Shown here piece by piece: positions 23,742 to 38,765 of a DNA stretch of 64,000 bases. This DNA comes from Diphasiastrum complanatum. Taxonomy: Eukaryota > Streptophyta > Lycopodiopsida > Lycopodiales > Lycopodiaceae. The stretch is taken from the NCBI GenBank assembly GCA_029204225.1, contig CM055101.1, positions 34,973,683 through 35,037,682 on the forward strand. Direction: 5' to 3'. Under the pieces are notes generated by a model. That model saw only the letters and a program-made list of their open reading frames with translations, did not search any database and had not been told where the DNA came from. A program made the translations under genes and the position numbers. Numbering within the stretch: position 1 is the first letter of the stretch; each line of letters starts with the position of its first letter.

Positions 23742-24361
23742 CTTAGTAGTAAGATTCTACACACAAGATATAGATTTGTTTGAACCTGAAACTCACAAAG
23801 GTTTCTAACTTGTAGTGTTTCACTCAAATGTTGACTTCTAATCCAACAAATGGACTTGTAATCACAGTTCTATCACTCCCTCACAAAGCTGAAATGAAGA
23901 TAAGATGAAGTGAAAACTACTCTCAAGCAAAACTTGCCAATCTTGGCTATTTTTGGACAAAAACTGACTCTATCTCTCTCATTCACTTTGATTTACTTTC
24001 AAGACCTGGTTTCCACTTTAAAAAGGTCTGAAATTAGCCTAGATTAATTAGTTTTTGTGAAACAAATTCAAAACTAATTAATGGCAAGTGATCTTGGTAG
24101 CTTAAACTCGGATTTGCACCAAAAATTACATCAAACTAACACCAGATGAAAATACAGTGATCCAATGAATATGGGATTTTAAATGCTGGTTCAGAGATGC
24201 CCACACATGTGAACAGTACGGATTTTGATCCTGAAAAAGTTTGGGATCAAATCCCCTCACCAAAAGCTAGATATCAACTCGCCCTTCCAATACTAGCTTT
24301 TTGCACCAAAACTTGCTAAAATTGGATTAGTTTCACACACTGATCAATAGCCTTGTACTTG
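23742..24361 (-). other. Leader of the complete copia element
   Basis: This untranslated stretch lies between the primer-binding site and gag. Part of it (23800-24150, starting CTTGTAGTGTTTCACTCAAA on the plus strand) recurs twice in tandem at 48990-49500 inside another copia element. The leader has therefore been copied elsewhere. Confidence 0.7.
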
Positions 24362-24373
24362 GCTCTGATACCA
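24362..24373 (-). promoter_or_regulatory. Primer-binding site of the complete copia element
   Basis: The plus strand reads GCTCTGATACCA, the reverse complement of TGGTATCAGAGC. It directly adjoins the LTR TG at 24374. Confidence 0.9.
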
Positions 24374-25064
24374 TGTTAAAATTACAGTACTAAGGACCAT
24401 AAATGGATCTTTTAATGATCCACAAGGTTGATTGTGTGCTTGTTAAACAATCTATCAGATACTAGTCATCAGAAAACAAGATCTACTTTAGCAGCTTGAT
24501 AGAAAACAAGTAGAGACAATCAAAGCATTGATCAATAACTATAATCCAACTCCACACATGTGGAAATAAGGTTGTAGTACGGCCTGTAGACAGTGTTCAG
24601 AATGTGCCAAAGCTGGGTTTCATTGGAATCAAAAGCATTCACCATACAATGAGAGGAAACTCGAGTTTCTCTTTGAGGCTCCAAAAAGTTTCTATCTCCT
24701 CACTATGGAGAATGAGAATACATAGTAAAAGACACTTCCTTTGCTAAGTTAGGTAAAAATCCAGCATGTAATAAGGAAGTAGACTCAACTTTCTTGTCCT
24801 AATGTGAAAACCCTAGCCTAGATCCAAGAGTCATGCTTGGTAGGTGTATGGTAGGTACAAATCTCATCATGAATCATGGTCTAGATCCTACAAAGTAGGA
24901 ATCACTACCAAATGGACACAACCACTCCTCTTGACTCGTGGTAACCTACTTTAGGTGTGAATGTACAAGTGGCACTTTGTGCATTCAAGTAACCAACAAA
25001 CAATATTGACAAAATGTACAATATTTTACATGGCTAGATTTGCCAATGTAGGCAATTTTTCACA
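24374..25064 (-). repeat. 5' LTR of the complete copia element
   Basis: 691 bp, bounded by the primer-binding site on the left and by the CACAA duplication on the right. It starts TG and ends CA on the plus strand. Homologous LTR fragments lie at 4847-5131 (plus) and, more distantly, at 9005-9154. Confidence 0.92.
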
Positions 25065-25069
25065 CACAA

Positions 25070-25990
25070 TTCCTTGTAGACCTATTATAAATGCTTCTTG
25101 GTACCAATACACTTAGATGTTTTCAAAAAACTAAGGTAAAGCAATTCATTCTACCAAAATCTCTTAGAAGATCCATCAAGATGAAAATGATTTTAACTTA
25201 ATTCTGAGTACTCTAGATACTCTTTTGAGTTAAGTGCTCTATTCCTAGCAACATATGCAAGGAAAATAGCAACCATAAACTCCTGATACATTTATTTGTC
25301 TCCTAATTAACCAGAGATTTAGGCTGAAAATAGTACACAAGCATTTCTTGACTACAATCTGTAAAGAAAGCAAATTCCTCATAAATAAACAATCACTTAT
25401 TGAAAATGCCTGTGAGATGTACATAATCTCAAATATGCATTGGAGTAAAGAAATTTAGAGTTCAAACAACAGATCTAAATCATTAACTCTCCCAATTGAT
25501 CAAGAATTACTCATTATCTAAAGAATCATCACATTTTCTTATAATCTTCCAATGACCTTTACGTATCTGTTTACGATCTGTCAATCATAAACATTTAGAA
25601 TCTTATGATTTGTCAATCATAATTTACAGGATTTCAAAACCATACTTCATCATTTAAAAAATACTGGAGTATACGCACAACATACAACTCAGGAAATATA
25701 ATAATCATTCTGAAATCTTTTCCACAAGAAAAATCATTGAATTCCAAGAATATTCTTCCAAAGCGATTCTTAATCAGATTATGAGTTCCAAATTCTACAA
25801 TCAACCAAGTAATAAAAGACCATTACAACATTAGTCTTTAACAACATAAACTTTATACAATCCCCTAGAACAACATCTAGAGATTTACAAAGTTCTGCTT
25901 GATTCCAAAAATTCAGTTTACCATTCCTGGAATCATTAGGAGCCGGTATCCAATTGAACTCTCAGGGATATTATCACTAATGAATCAAGT
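25070..25990. other. No gene recognised
   Basis: AT-rich sequence between the complete copia element and a copia integrase fragment. It is probably the older copia element into which the complete one inserted, but no RT or RNase H motif could be read. Confidence 0.25.
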
Positions 25991-26640
25991 CTAATTCTCA
26001 ACTGAGAAATACTTACCCAAGAATTCTGTATATCCTATGCACAATTTACTGATGAATCCAAATGACTCGTAAATTATGTGTCTTACAAGCAATACACACA
26101 AAACAATCAGTTTCTGGTGAATTCTCTTCACACTATCTGTTTTAACAATCAACTCAGAAAAATTTAAGTTGCTAGCACCTTGCAAAAAAAATTTGACTTC
26201 TTGGTGCACGATTGTACAATTCTTCCTCTCAGCTACCCCATTCTGTTGAGGTATATCAACTTGTGCAAACTCATGCTTAATGCCATGCTCCATGCAAAAA
26301 TCAATAAAAGTTGTGGATCGATATTCACCACCACGATTAGATCTAAGTACGTTGATCTTGGTAGTGCCACTTGATTGGTCTTTCACCAATGATGTGGAGC
26401 TTTTGAAACATCCAAATGTGTCAGAACCGTGTAGATTCAGGTCTTCCATCAGTAATCATCAAAGAAGATTGAGAAATAAAATGTTTCACCAATGGACATT
26501 ACCTTCGTTGGCCCACATAAATCAAAGTGCACAAGCTCAAGCAATCATTTTACCCCTGTTGTCTCTTCTTTGTTGAACTTCTCCTTAAGTAACTTGCCTA
26601 GCACGCACCCCTTGCAAATGGATCTTTTTTTTTTTCATTC
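25991..26640 (-). pseudogene. Copia integrase fragment
   Basis: Reading right to left: the CKGCVLGKLLKEKF zinc-binding end of GAG-pre-integrase (about 26600), then FDLCGPTKVMSIGETFYFS (about 26500). The catalytic block VLRSNRGGEYRSTTFIDF (about 26340) follows, where Asn replaces the expected Asp, then HGIKHEFAQVDIPQQNGVAERKN. Frameshifts separate the parts and no reverse transcriptase follows. The Asp-to-Asn change would itself abolish integrase catalysis. Confidence 0.75.
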
Positions 26641-28095
26641 AAACTTGCTAGGATTATTACCATCTTGAGTGTTATGGCCATATTCAAGAAAGGACATGGA
26701 ATAGTCCTAATATGGTAGACCGGCCCTCCAATGTTCAAGATTATTAGTCATACCTAGATTTTATTCCACTTCGAGGCCTAATGGTGACTAATGACCTTGA
26801 GAGGACCCAGACACTCTAATTGAGACGTATGGAGTAGTGCATGTACATGTGACTGATATAGCCAGGATGAATGCATGAAGAGCTGTGACCTATTAAATTT
26901 TATAGTCAACCTGCATGGGGATTGCATCGGTCATGCACAAGATCCTACTCTTTATATGTTGAGGTAGTGATTATTCCATCCATCCTATATCCAACATAGA
27001 ATTCAATCTTCAAGAAGATCTTTTAACCGCATTATCCGTTAATCCAAAGATCTAAAAACTCCATTTGGATTTCCTATACCAGATATGCACATATCTATTT
27101 CAGCAAATACTGGAGTACCCCCATATTTGTTCCTAATGGATCACAATAATCCATTGACAAAATTATGATTTAACAAGAATCTATCTGCACATGGTTTTTT
27201 TCGTCACATAAAACAACCCATCTGGTTGGTACTATCATTCCTAAATTCCTATCATCTAAGAGTTCCAACTCTTAGGAATAAGGCTCTTTACAGTACAAAT
27301 GTGAACCAAGTGTCATTCTCCTCCCATCCATGCACACAATTTCCAATAACAATTTCCAACTCATGGTCCTATAGATATTTGATATAAACTCAACTTAACG
27401 AATTCAATAAACCGGTGCTATGCGATTTTTTTACAGGGATTATTTACCAATCCAAATTACATAACACAATCACATTTACCTACTCAGGTGTCTCGTTTTC
27501 TTCCTCCCTTAAATATTTCGGTCACCCAAAAAATTTCATAAGTGAAGACACCGAAAACTCCTTTGACACAAGTAGATGATCTGGGTGCTCTTTTACGATA
27601 TTCTCATTTTATCGAATATAGAGCTATCTCCAAATATTATGACCTTTATTCCATTTATTCACTTTAACAAGTATCTCAAAAGCTTTAGTTTGCTCAATCT
27701 AAAGATCAAAATCATTTCGGATAAGCCTATCGATGCAACACCGAAGTCGAAAAGGAAGAACAAAAAAAAAACCATTACACTCAATTAACTGGGAGTACCA
27801 CTTCAAAGTTAAGTGGTTAACTGGCATAATACCAAGGAATCAAATCCCGTTACTGGGTACATGCCTAAGAACCAAACCACTTCCATCGTTTTGTCAAGAT
27901 CGGTTTATCAAAATTCAGACCGATTATTACAAAAATTGGCAAGTTGATAAGGCCTTGTACATGCATATTGTTCATGAAGAAGAAAAAAGCAAATTCCTTC
28001 TACCATACAGGGAAGCAATATAAAAAAATCCAACGTTATAGCATTAAAATTGTTGTGTTCTTGCAAAACAAAAGTACTTAATCACACACCTAAGG
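26641..28095. other. No gene recognised
   Basis: AT-rich sequence without readable protein motifs. Short plus-strand frames at 27576-27788 and 27733-28023 show no recognisable family. Confidence 0.25.
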
Positions 28096-28480
28096 GGACA
28101 TTTAGTGGTAAGAAGCCTACAATGGATGGGTTGTGAGTATTTGGATGACATGTGCATGGTCACATACCTAAGAGTGAAATAGCCAAAATCTAGGTGAAGG
28201 CCTTGAAATGCATCTTTACAGGATTTTCTTGAGCAAACTAAGGGGTATCGATGCTATGATCCAGTTGGGCGATGTGTGCAGATAAGTCACGATGTATTGT
28301 TTGATGAGATCCATAGGTTTGGAGATGAAGAAAAGGATAGTGATGAACTATCCAAGCTTCTCTATGAGGATGAAACAACTTCACGACTACAGGAAGATCA
28401 TCAGGATGATGATGAGGGACATGGTACTCCTCCCATTGTGGAGACGAGTTGGAGAGTCAGAAACAAATCTATTGGATAAA
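28096..28480 (+). pseudogene. Copia integrase C-terminal domain and linker fragment
   Basis: The plus-strand reading gives a degenerate F-G-x-H-V-H-G-H-I-P-K-S-E motif with KALKCIFTGFS. It continues with GYRCYDPVGRCVQISHDVLFDE and an acidic linker DELSKLLYEDETTSRL ending at WRVRNKSIG. This is the order found after the copia integrase core. It contains stops in the first part and is not joined to any other domain. Confidence 0.6.
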
Positions 28481-30949
28481 AATTGACTGAGGTTGCAGGT
28501 GATAAAAGGAAGGAGTAGGATGCACTCTGGGATTCCTACTCACCTCATAGCGGATCACTTCAACATAAACTACCTAAATGGTACACAAAGCTCGAGTGTG
28601 ATTTTTTAGCGAGCTTTTTGGCGATTTTCGGGAGCTTTTTTAGGCACATAATTTTTTTGGCAACATTAAGCAAAACAATTATTCCGAACATTATTGGCAT
28701 ACATTCAACATAATTACATACATGAAGGCAAGCTGTATGGGATGTGTGGGTCCCACAATTGCGAAATGAAGAGTACATTACTGTTTATAAAAGAGATAAA
28801 TAATCAATAAGATAATAATTGCCAATAATATTTTGCCTCTTTACAAAGGTTCAGTGAAAGAAAGTTCAAACATTGTGTAACAGCAATATGCTAGCTATAA
28901 TTTCATAAAAGATTTCTAAACGTGAGAGTCGGTTTTAGTAGTCAACAAAAGAATTCAAGGTGGAGTTACGTGTGCACAATATCTTTCTTCAGAAATTGGC
29001 AGGCTGGTAAACAATCTTTGGAGAAGACCATCCTTGAACCCGAAGTGCTAGATTAAATATGTTATTGGATTGTTTTATATTGGCTTGCTACTTTTAGAAG
29101 GGAGAAAATAAAAGTTTCAATTTTTTAGGATGAATCTTAGCTCTCCAAGTTCGCTATGATTCAAATCCAAAAAATCATGTTCCATGGCAACAGGCCCTTT
29201 TGGTCATCTAAACTAAGTTGCCAACTCATATCAATAGAGTATTAAAAATGGAGGAACGAGGGATTTTCGAATGCTTGGTGTTAGGTGACCCAGAGGAAAT
29301 GTCTTCTCAACATTGACTGGTTGATTAATACAATTGCTAGTGACGCAAAATCTACTACATTGACCCTACAATGCATTTGTCTTTTTTGCTTATACTCAAA
29401 TGTACAACTAACACTTAAACGTTATAGCTATTGCACTTATTAAACTTCTGAGCGATTGTAGACTTGCCACTACAGTGAAAGCTTGTGCTTGATGAAAACC
29501 CAAACTTAAAAACTGCATTTGTATGATACTGAATATGCAAAGGAAGCTTCCCAAAACTGACCACAAATGAAGCTTCCACAGGACAAGCCTTTAGCATGGT
29601 GTGGTTTTCAGAAACATGATCCATAACATTGTCGCAGCACCATGCGTCTCATTTCTTATTTTTTGGAGCTTTAGTGGAACTATGGTTCCCAGCTGCCACC
29701 ACATTCTAGAGAGTTGTGCTTGATTTTTAGAATAGTTTTGAACTCAGCACTGGGTGACAATACCAAACAGATAGCTTTCAACCCTCTGGATTGCTGTTGT
29801 GCTGGCACGAGGCAACGGTAAAACAATTCTTGAAAAGGTTTCTCTTTACTTTTCTGCAATACATAGTTCTACTACATAAGCCTTTATTCACCAGATTTGC
29901 CATGGTCGATAATGAGCATGTTTTTCCCTTTTGAAGACTTTAACTTAAGACGATTGCCTTATTTAATTGCCACAAGTCTTTCTAGTTTTTTCCTTACTTC
30001 GAGATCTCGTTGCAACTACATTTTCAGATTATCTCTAGTGTGCAGGGGCTCACAAGCACTCTCTCAAAGTAATGAACCATGGCTATTGCTAACCTACAAG
30101 TATTTGGCTACAACAGTTGCATATGTAAGCTATTGTCTATCTCCTAGATAACGACACACATCTTAGACAGACCCTTGACCAAGTGTTTATAGTGCGAGAG
30201 TTGGTCCCATCAGGCCTGAGTTTAAAAAACTTTATGATACTAAAAATAATTTGAGACAACAATCCAGATAGGTCACGTAAACTAAGGACACACGTCCACT
30301 GTGTGCTTGCCATAAAGGTAATCAAAATAATTGATGTTTTGACTTTCTTCCAACCATCCAGTGTTGCGGCCTGGACCTGCATAGACAGTCTGAGTCTTAG
30401 TCAAACATATGAGATATTGGAGCAACATATGGACAAGACAATGAGTCTGCTTTGAAGGATCCGATTGACTGGGCTCCTATACAACATGAGAGGATCTAAA
30501 GTTTGTGGTGGTGAGATGACTTTCTTGAATTTAATCTTTGATGGTCTGAGATGTTGTGGTTGGATTCTCTATGGTACATCTCCCTTGAGAGTTGTTTGAC
30601 AGATATGCTTGTACACAATCAGCCCCTTCTGGAAATCCAATAATATGGAAAAAATTGTTTATATACGATTAAAAGTTGGCCAACACAGAAGATGACAATA
30701 ACTTGTATTCAAATGATAGTGACACGCATTTATTTGGCAACCTCAGACTGTTAATTACTATTGGTTTCAACCGTGATATGTTTCGACAAAATAATTAACT
30801 TTTGCCCCCAAATAGAAAAGTTTCATATTTCAATCTTTATGTGGTCTAGGATTCATGAAAGCTGAAAGAACTTGCAAGGCTAATGGACATGATCCATCTA
30901 GATTCTAGTTGAAGCATCTATTTTGTTTAGTGAACGATGCGATAAAAAA
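28481..30949. other. No confident gene
   Basis: Nothing firm. A minus-strand stretch at 30137-30382 contains DGWKKVKTSIILITF, faintly like the DGW start of the DUF659 domain of hAT transposases, but the rest does not follow. The promoter and 5' exons of the MULE/SWIM gene may lie at the right end. Confidence 0.25.
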
Positions 30950-33480
30950 ATGGGGGAGTTGGAACGCTCGATCCTCTTGGAAGTTCTTGCCCCACTTGTT
31001 GAAAACCGAAGGTAGAATGCATAGTAGCTGAAAAATGACATTGTTATCTATTTTTTATTAGATCCTAAGATCTTTTCCATAATGTAACGTTAATGTTCTG
31101 AAAATTGTACAGATTGCGTAGAGTTGTCGCACGTGCAAGAGGAACAACAACCACAAGCGGAGACTCTATTGACCAAATTTTGCAATTGAAGAAAACTTGC
31201 AAGTATGATTTTTTCCAAGTAGGTTTCTTGACCAATGTTTGGCTGGTGAGAGGTGCTATCTATTTAAGATGTCTACAATGGGACCTGCTTCTGGAGTGGA
31301 TTTGGTTAACCATATGAGGCGTACTGGTCAGGGGGACTTGCGTAAGTCATGGATACAGTTCGATCATACGAGGCGTGTGCGGGGATGGACAACAATGTCA
31401 TGCCATGTGTATGATCCAAGGTACTATATTTGGATAGGGACCAATAAATTTATGAATACATGACTCAGACTGCCTACAACATTACTAACTGATTTGGCTT
31501 TTATGTGTGCAGCAGCATCCAGGAGCTACTGACAATAGCAACATGTGAGATGAAGGAAGAGGATACCGATTCGCAAGTCCTTTTTTGGGAGATGCTCAAT
31601 TCAGTTATAGTTCGCAACAGAAATGAAAAAGTGGACTTCTACGGGTTCATGGTCGATGAAGCCCAAGCGAACTGGAGAGCTATACATAGGGTGTTCAGTG
31701 GTGTACCCGATCGGGAATTGCAGCATCGGGAGCACTCGTGTCTTTTTCATTGGAAGCAAAGCCTACAGATCCATACATCAAAGTATGTCCTAAAAGATTT
31801 TCAAGGAGAGCATAACAGAATGTGCGAAAGATGGCGTGAGGCAAAGTCGAAAGAGAATGCTACCGCTCAATGTAGGGTTATACGCCCATAATGGCGAACA
31901 GAAAAAGTCAAAGATAACGATATCACAGTGATGGACAGTTGGATCAGTTGGTGGGAAATTAGAATTGCTCATTGGGGAGAGTACATGGTGCAGGTGAATT
32001 GGAAATTATTGGGTACATTGTAACGCACTCAAAAAAATCTTTGCACGTTATGTAGAGTACTATAAATTGTTATGAATTGACACAAATGTTTGTACTTGTT
32101 GATATGGCCTGCAAGGTGCTTGATGCTATGGAAGGTGCAAATACACCACGGACAAATCTCTCTGAGTCCAAGCATGGAAGCTGGCTAGCTGGTGAGGGAA
32201 GACGAAAAACCATAATGTTGTATGATGCATGTGTATCAGACCTTGCAAAGGCCTTGCTGCAAAGTGCAAAACAAAATGCATATTCTACTAGAAGACATTT
32301 GGGAGAAGGCCCTAGCTTACAAAACTTGTTTCAACGGTCAATATCAAGAAAAAGTCATGGACCACGAAATGTTGCGGAGACTATCAATGACACGGTGTGT
32401 GGTACTCAGATGCACCACCAACCACCTCATGTGGAGGGAGACAGAGAGACTGTTCGCAGAAAGCGTAGGCCATCAAGTGAAGTGGACATTCAAGACAATG
32501 CAAGTCATAGACCTGAATACACATATGAAAACATGTATCGTAGAAACCATGGTAGACCAAGACAAACTCGATTTGCAAGTGTCCAAGCAAATGTGCCATG
32601 CATGGTAGATGGGAGAGCAATTATTGAGCAGGATGTACACAAATCCTTATGGGCAATAAGAAGAATGGAGCCAAATAGCAGAGTGAAGTGCCTTGGCATG
32701 GTTTCGGGCCAGGGTCTCTATGGATGTCCTATTGCTACATCTGGAAGAGGTGCTCCTGCACCTTCATTCTATGGGTCTCCAAAGCATGCAAATGGAACCA
32801 CACAACGGTTTATGTGGTTTTGCAAAAATGACTGCACACACACGTGGGTGACTAGCAAGAGCATATTTCAATTGCCTCTTAAAGCGCCAAATATATGGCC
32901 GATTGCGAGAGGAAGTAATCTTTCACAACAAGAGGTCGATGAGTTGGTGCATGCAAGGTTCATCCTCACCACACAGGAAACACCAACTGGTGAGCCAACT
33001 GTGTACATTAACAAGGGTGCAGGAACTCCAAATCCAGAAGAGCCGTCTGATGGCACCCAAACACATTACACGCCTACTCCCAGAAAGCCTAATAACTCAC
33101 GAGATGGAAGGGGTTTCAAAATGAGGACTGGAATATCAATCAAAGCAAGAGAAAGAATTGCAAGATGTATGTCAATGCTGGCCACTGTGAAGGTAGTGCG
33201 GTGCATCAAAGAAGGGTATCATGAAGTCTTCACCCTTGTTAAATTTGGCCTAGATTTCAAAGGTGAGTACGATGTGCACATTTCACAAGAGCCCTTGTGT
33301 ACATGTCCAGATTTTTAGAAGCGATAGACGGCCAATAAACTATATATTGCATGCAAACATTTGTACTACATGTTTCTTAGATTGCTAGGTTTGGATCAGA
33401 ATAGCAATATGTTTGTACACCAGCCTGTACTAACAGAGATTGAAGTGTTTCAAGCATTTTCGAGACCCAGAAGCTATTAG
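30950..33480 (+). pseudogene. MULE-like transposase / SWIM zinc-finger protein gene, probably decayed
   Basis: Possible first exon 30950-31011 (MGELERSILLEVLAPLVENR) splices at 31012-31112 (GT...AG, in phase) to LRRVVARARGTTTTSGDS. A 20-nt GT-AG segment (31203-31222) then breaks the frame; without it the reading continues LAGERCYLFKMSTMGPASG. A 92-bp intron (31421-31512) joins CHVYDP to SSIQELLTIATCEMKEED, the MULE pattern 'VYDP...TIAxCDMxxED'. FYGFMVDEAQANWRAI and HSCLFHWKQSL complete the transposase-like core. After a broken stretch (31880-32080), TNLSESKHGSWLAGEG begins a 413-codon frame. The SWIM finger (C-T-C at about 33300, C-K-H at about 33350) contains two TAG codons (33316, 33325). 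MULE transposases cut and paste DNA; SWIM fingers bind DNA or protein. Confidence 0.65.
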
Positions 33481-33897
33481 TGCCATGAGAGTTACCAGGA
33501 CAACACATAAGATGTAGCATAAGTTCATATTGCACGAAGCATCACCAGTTCTCATTATCTTCTTAAAATGATGCATTTTCTACTATGACAATTTTGATAT
33601 TTCTCCAGTTTTGCAAGCACATTGGGAGTTTTCTCCCAAGATTGTCACACGATGTATGATTGGTAAAACATGAAGGGGTATTGTTTAGTGTTTGTTTAAT
33701 GGAGCATGTAGTGGTGGTGTTTTGTGCTTTGTGGTTGTTTAAGATATGTGTTTATTCAAAAGTCAATTGTGTATTCAATGGCAAAAACTAGGACAGTAGT
33801 CATATGAAGCCCCCAACTCCATGAGACTGATTGAAAATTATAATTTGAAAACATTGCGTCTACATACATGCAAATTGTTTCAACAACACCGTACTAC
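33481..33897. other. No gene recognised
   Basis: AT-rich 3' flank of the MULE/SWIM gene. No terminal inverted repeat was identified. Confidence 0.3.
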
Positions 33898-33925
33898 ATA
33901 CCCACACACACACCCACACTCGTGT

Positions 33926-33957
<32 letters not shown>

Positions 33958-33963
33958 GTATAT
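33898..33963. repeat. CA/TA microsatellite
   Basis: A (CA)n run with interruptions (CCCACACACACACCCACAC, then about 13 CA units) passes into a short (TA)n run, ATATATATGTATATA. Confidence 0.95.
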
Positions 33964-34085
33964 AGGATAACCATATAACGATACATATGTCACTCTGATT
34001 TTGTAGCTTTGACATCACCCTAAATCTTGAACAAGAAGTGGACTTGGGAAGGGGCTTCGGGGACATGTGGTTGGTCGGTGCCTGA

Positions 34086-34425
34086 GACTAGTCCGATAGC
34101 TCCGAGAAAGTTCGCAATCTCAGATATGGGGTGCTTGTGCAGGATAGCACGAACCTCGTCTGACTCAAATCCGAGGCCTTTTGCCAAGAAATCTCGTTTT
34201 TGACGGAAGCAGCATAGCCTGGTCGTCTAAAAATGGGCTAGTTTTTCATATTTAGGTTTAGTCCAATGCTCCGAGAGAGTTTGCAATTTCGGATATGGGG
34301 TGCATGTGCAGGACAGCACGGACCTCGTCACTCTCGAATCTGAGGCCTTTTGCCTAGAAATCCCCTTCGTGATGGAAGCAGCGTACCCTGGTCATCTAAA
34401 AATGGGCTAGTTTTTTGTATTAAGA
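34086..34425. repeat. Tandem duplication, ~170-bp unit
   Basis: Two units start TAGTCCGATAGCTCCGAG (34088) and TAGTCCAATGCTCCGAG (34259). Shared blocks are AGATATGGGGTGC / GGATATGGGGTGC, GCACG(A/G)ACCTCGTC, GAGGCCTTTTGCC and CTAAAAATGGGCTAGTTTTT. Identity is about 85% by eye. It is more GC-rich than its surroundings. Confidence 0.85.
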
Positions 34426-34439
34426 TTTGCGGTCCAGTT

Positions 34440-34745
34440 TGTCCTCCTACTGAAATATTCTGAATATTGATTGAGATTGTGAATATTATGAATACCGATT
34501 GTGAATACTAATCATGAATACTCTTGAATACTTATCATGAATAGTGAAATATTCTGAATATTGATCATGATTATTGTGAATACTGAAATATCCTAAATAT
34601 TATTTGTGATTATTGATACTAATTGTGATTAATATTGTGAATACTCTTTAATACTGATTGTAAATTTTTTTCAAAATTGATCATGAATACTTTGATCACT
34701 GATCATGATCAATACTCTAAATACTGATAATAAAGTAGATCACAA
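34440..34745. repeat. Degenerate AT-rich minisatellite
   Basis: Repeated variants of GAATA(C/T)TGAT(C/T)(G/A)TGA appear throughout (GAATATTGAT, GAATACCGATTGTGAATACT, GAATACTTATCATGAATA). The unit is loosely 10-20 bp. Confidence 0.7.
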
Positions 34746-35660
34746 ACACATTGTAATTATTATTGCAAAATTTTTCAAATCTTTATCGTAAATTATAATT
34801 TTGACTACTTTGTCTACCACAATTTTGTTCTGTTCATTATTTTGTCTAATACAACTAAGTGATAATCATCAACAAATCTTATCAGTTGTAAGTTTAGAAT
34901 GTCTATTCAAAACTTGCAACAAAGTGAGATCAAATCTCTTGTTGTAAAATACAAGTCATGGTCATATTTCCAAATTAAAATATAAACCCAATACACAAAA
35001 TAATTTTGAACATGTTTTTAAATTCGATCATACACATCAAGTTAATCTTCACAAAAAGCTCAACTTATTATTCTCGTAATATGTCTGTCACAAATGCCTT
35101 CCCATAATTCTAAAGTTGTTGGATTGATATAAAGTAAAAATATGAAAATATGACATGGCAAGGCGCTTGTGGTACAATACCACATAGTTCTTATCTTAGG
35201 TTGACATTTTACTAGTTATTGACCCAAGTGTTAGTAGATTGACATTTTAACTAGTTATTTAGATATATGTGTGAATGAGAGTACATTAGTATGCTTAACA
35301 AGATCAACTCAAAAATTAGAAAATCACGTACCCATGAAAGCAAGGGTGCCCACAAACAATAAGAAAGGACAAAGCGGTGATGAACGAACGTGAGAGCCGA
35401 GATGAGATGAAATGGGGAGATGGGGCTGCTACCTTAACTCTTGGCTTTGAAGGTGGCAGCTTTGGGCTAATTGTTGTTGTAATTTGTGTGACTGCGGCGG
35501 CGATGCACCGATCAACTCAAGTTAAGCGATGAAGCTGCTCTGATTTGCGGCATTGCCATCAATCCTTCGACTTCGACTTGATGCACGCAACTGACAACAA
35601 CCCAGCTGAGAGCTAGAGCCTGGAGCCACAGCAGGCAGCCTGCAGCCTCCAGTAATATAA
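34746..35660. other. Upstream region of the GH9 gene
   Basis: No coding sequence seen. AT-rich to about 35380, then a more GC-rich promoter-proximal part with a CT/GA-rich leader. Confidence 0.4.

Positions 35661-38765
<3,105 letters not shown>

Larger units (their letters stand above)
19269..25069 (-). mobile_element. Full-length copia element with target-site duplication
   Basis: The element spans 19274-25064 (5791 bp) on the minus strand, flanked by CACAA at 19269-19273 and at 25065-25069, a canonical 5-bp duplication. The right-hand (5') LTR is 24374-25064 (691 bp) and the left-hand (3') LTR is 19274-19961 (688 bp). They differ by a few percent by eye, so the insertion is not recent. The primer-binding site (TGGTATCAGAGC on the minus strand) is at 24362-24373 and the polypurine tract TTTGAGGAGGAG at 19962-19973. 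A single gag-pol frame runs between, broken in several places (see its own entry). The outermost bases of the 3' LTR read TC on the plus strand instead of TG. Confidence 0.93.

Noticed and set aside
30137-30382. Possible hAT/DUF659 fragment (DGWKKVKTS)
   Set aside because: Only the DGW start matches; the following residues do not fit, and no dimerisation domain is nearby.
33860-34066. Minus-strand frame over the CA microsatellite
   Set aside because: The peptide is a (Cys-Val) repeat produced by the microsatellite.
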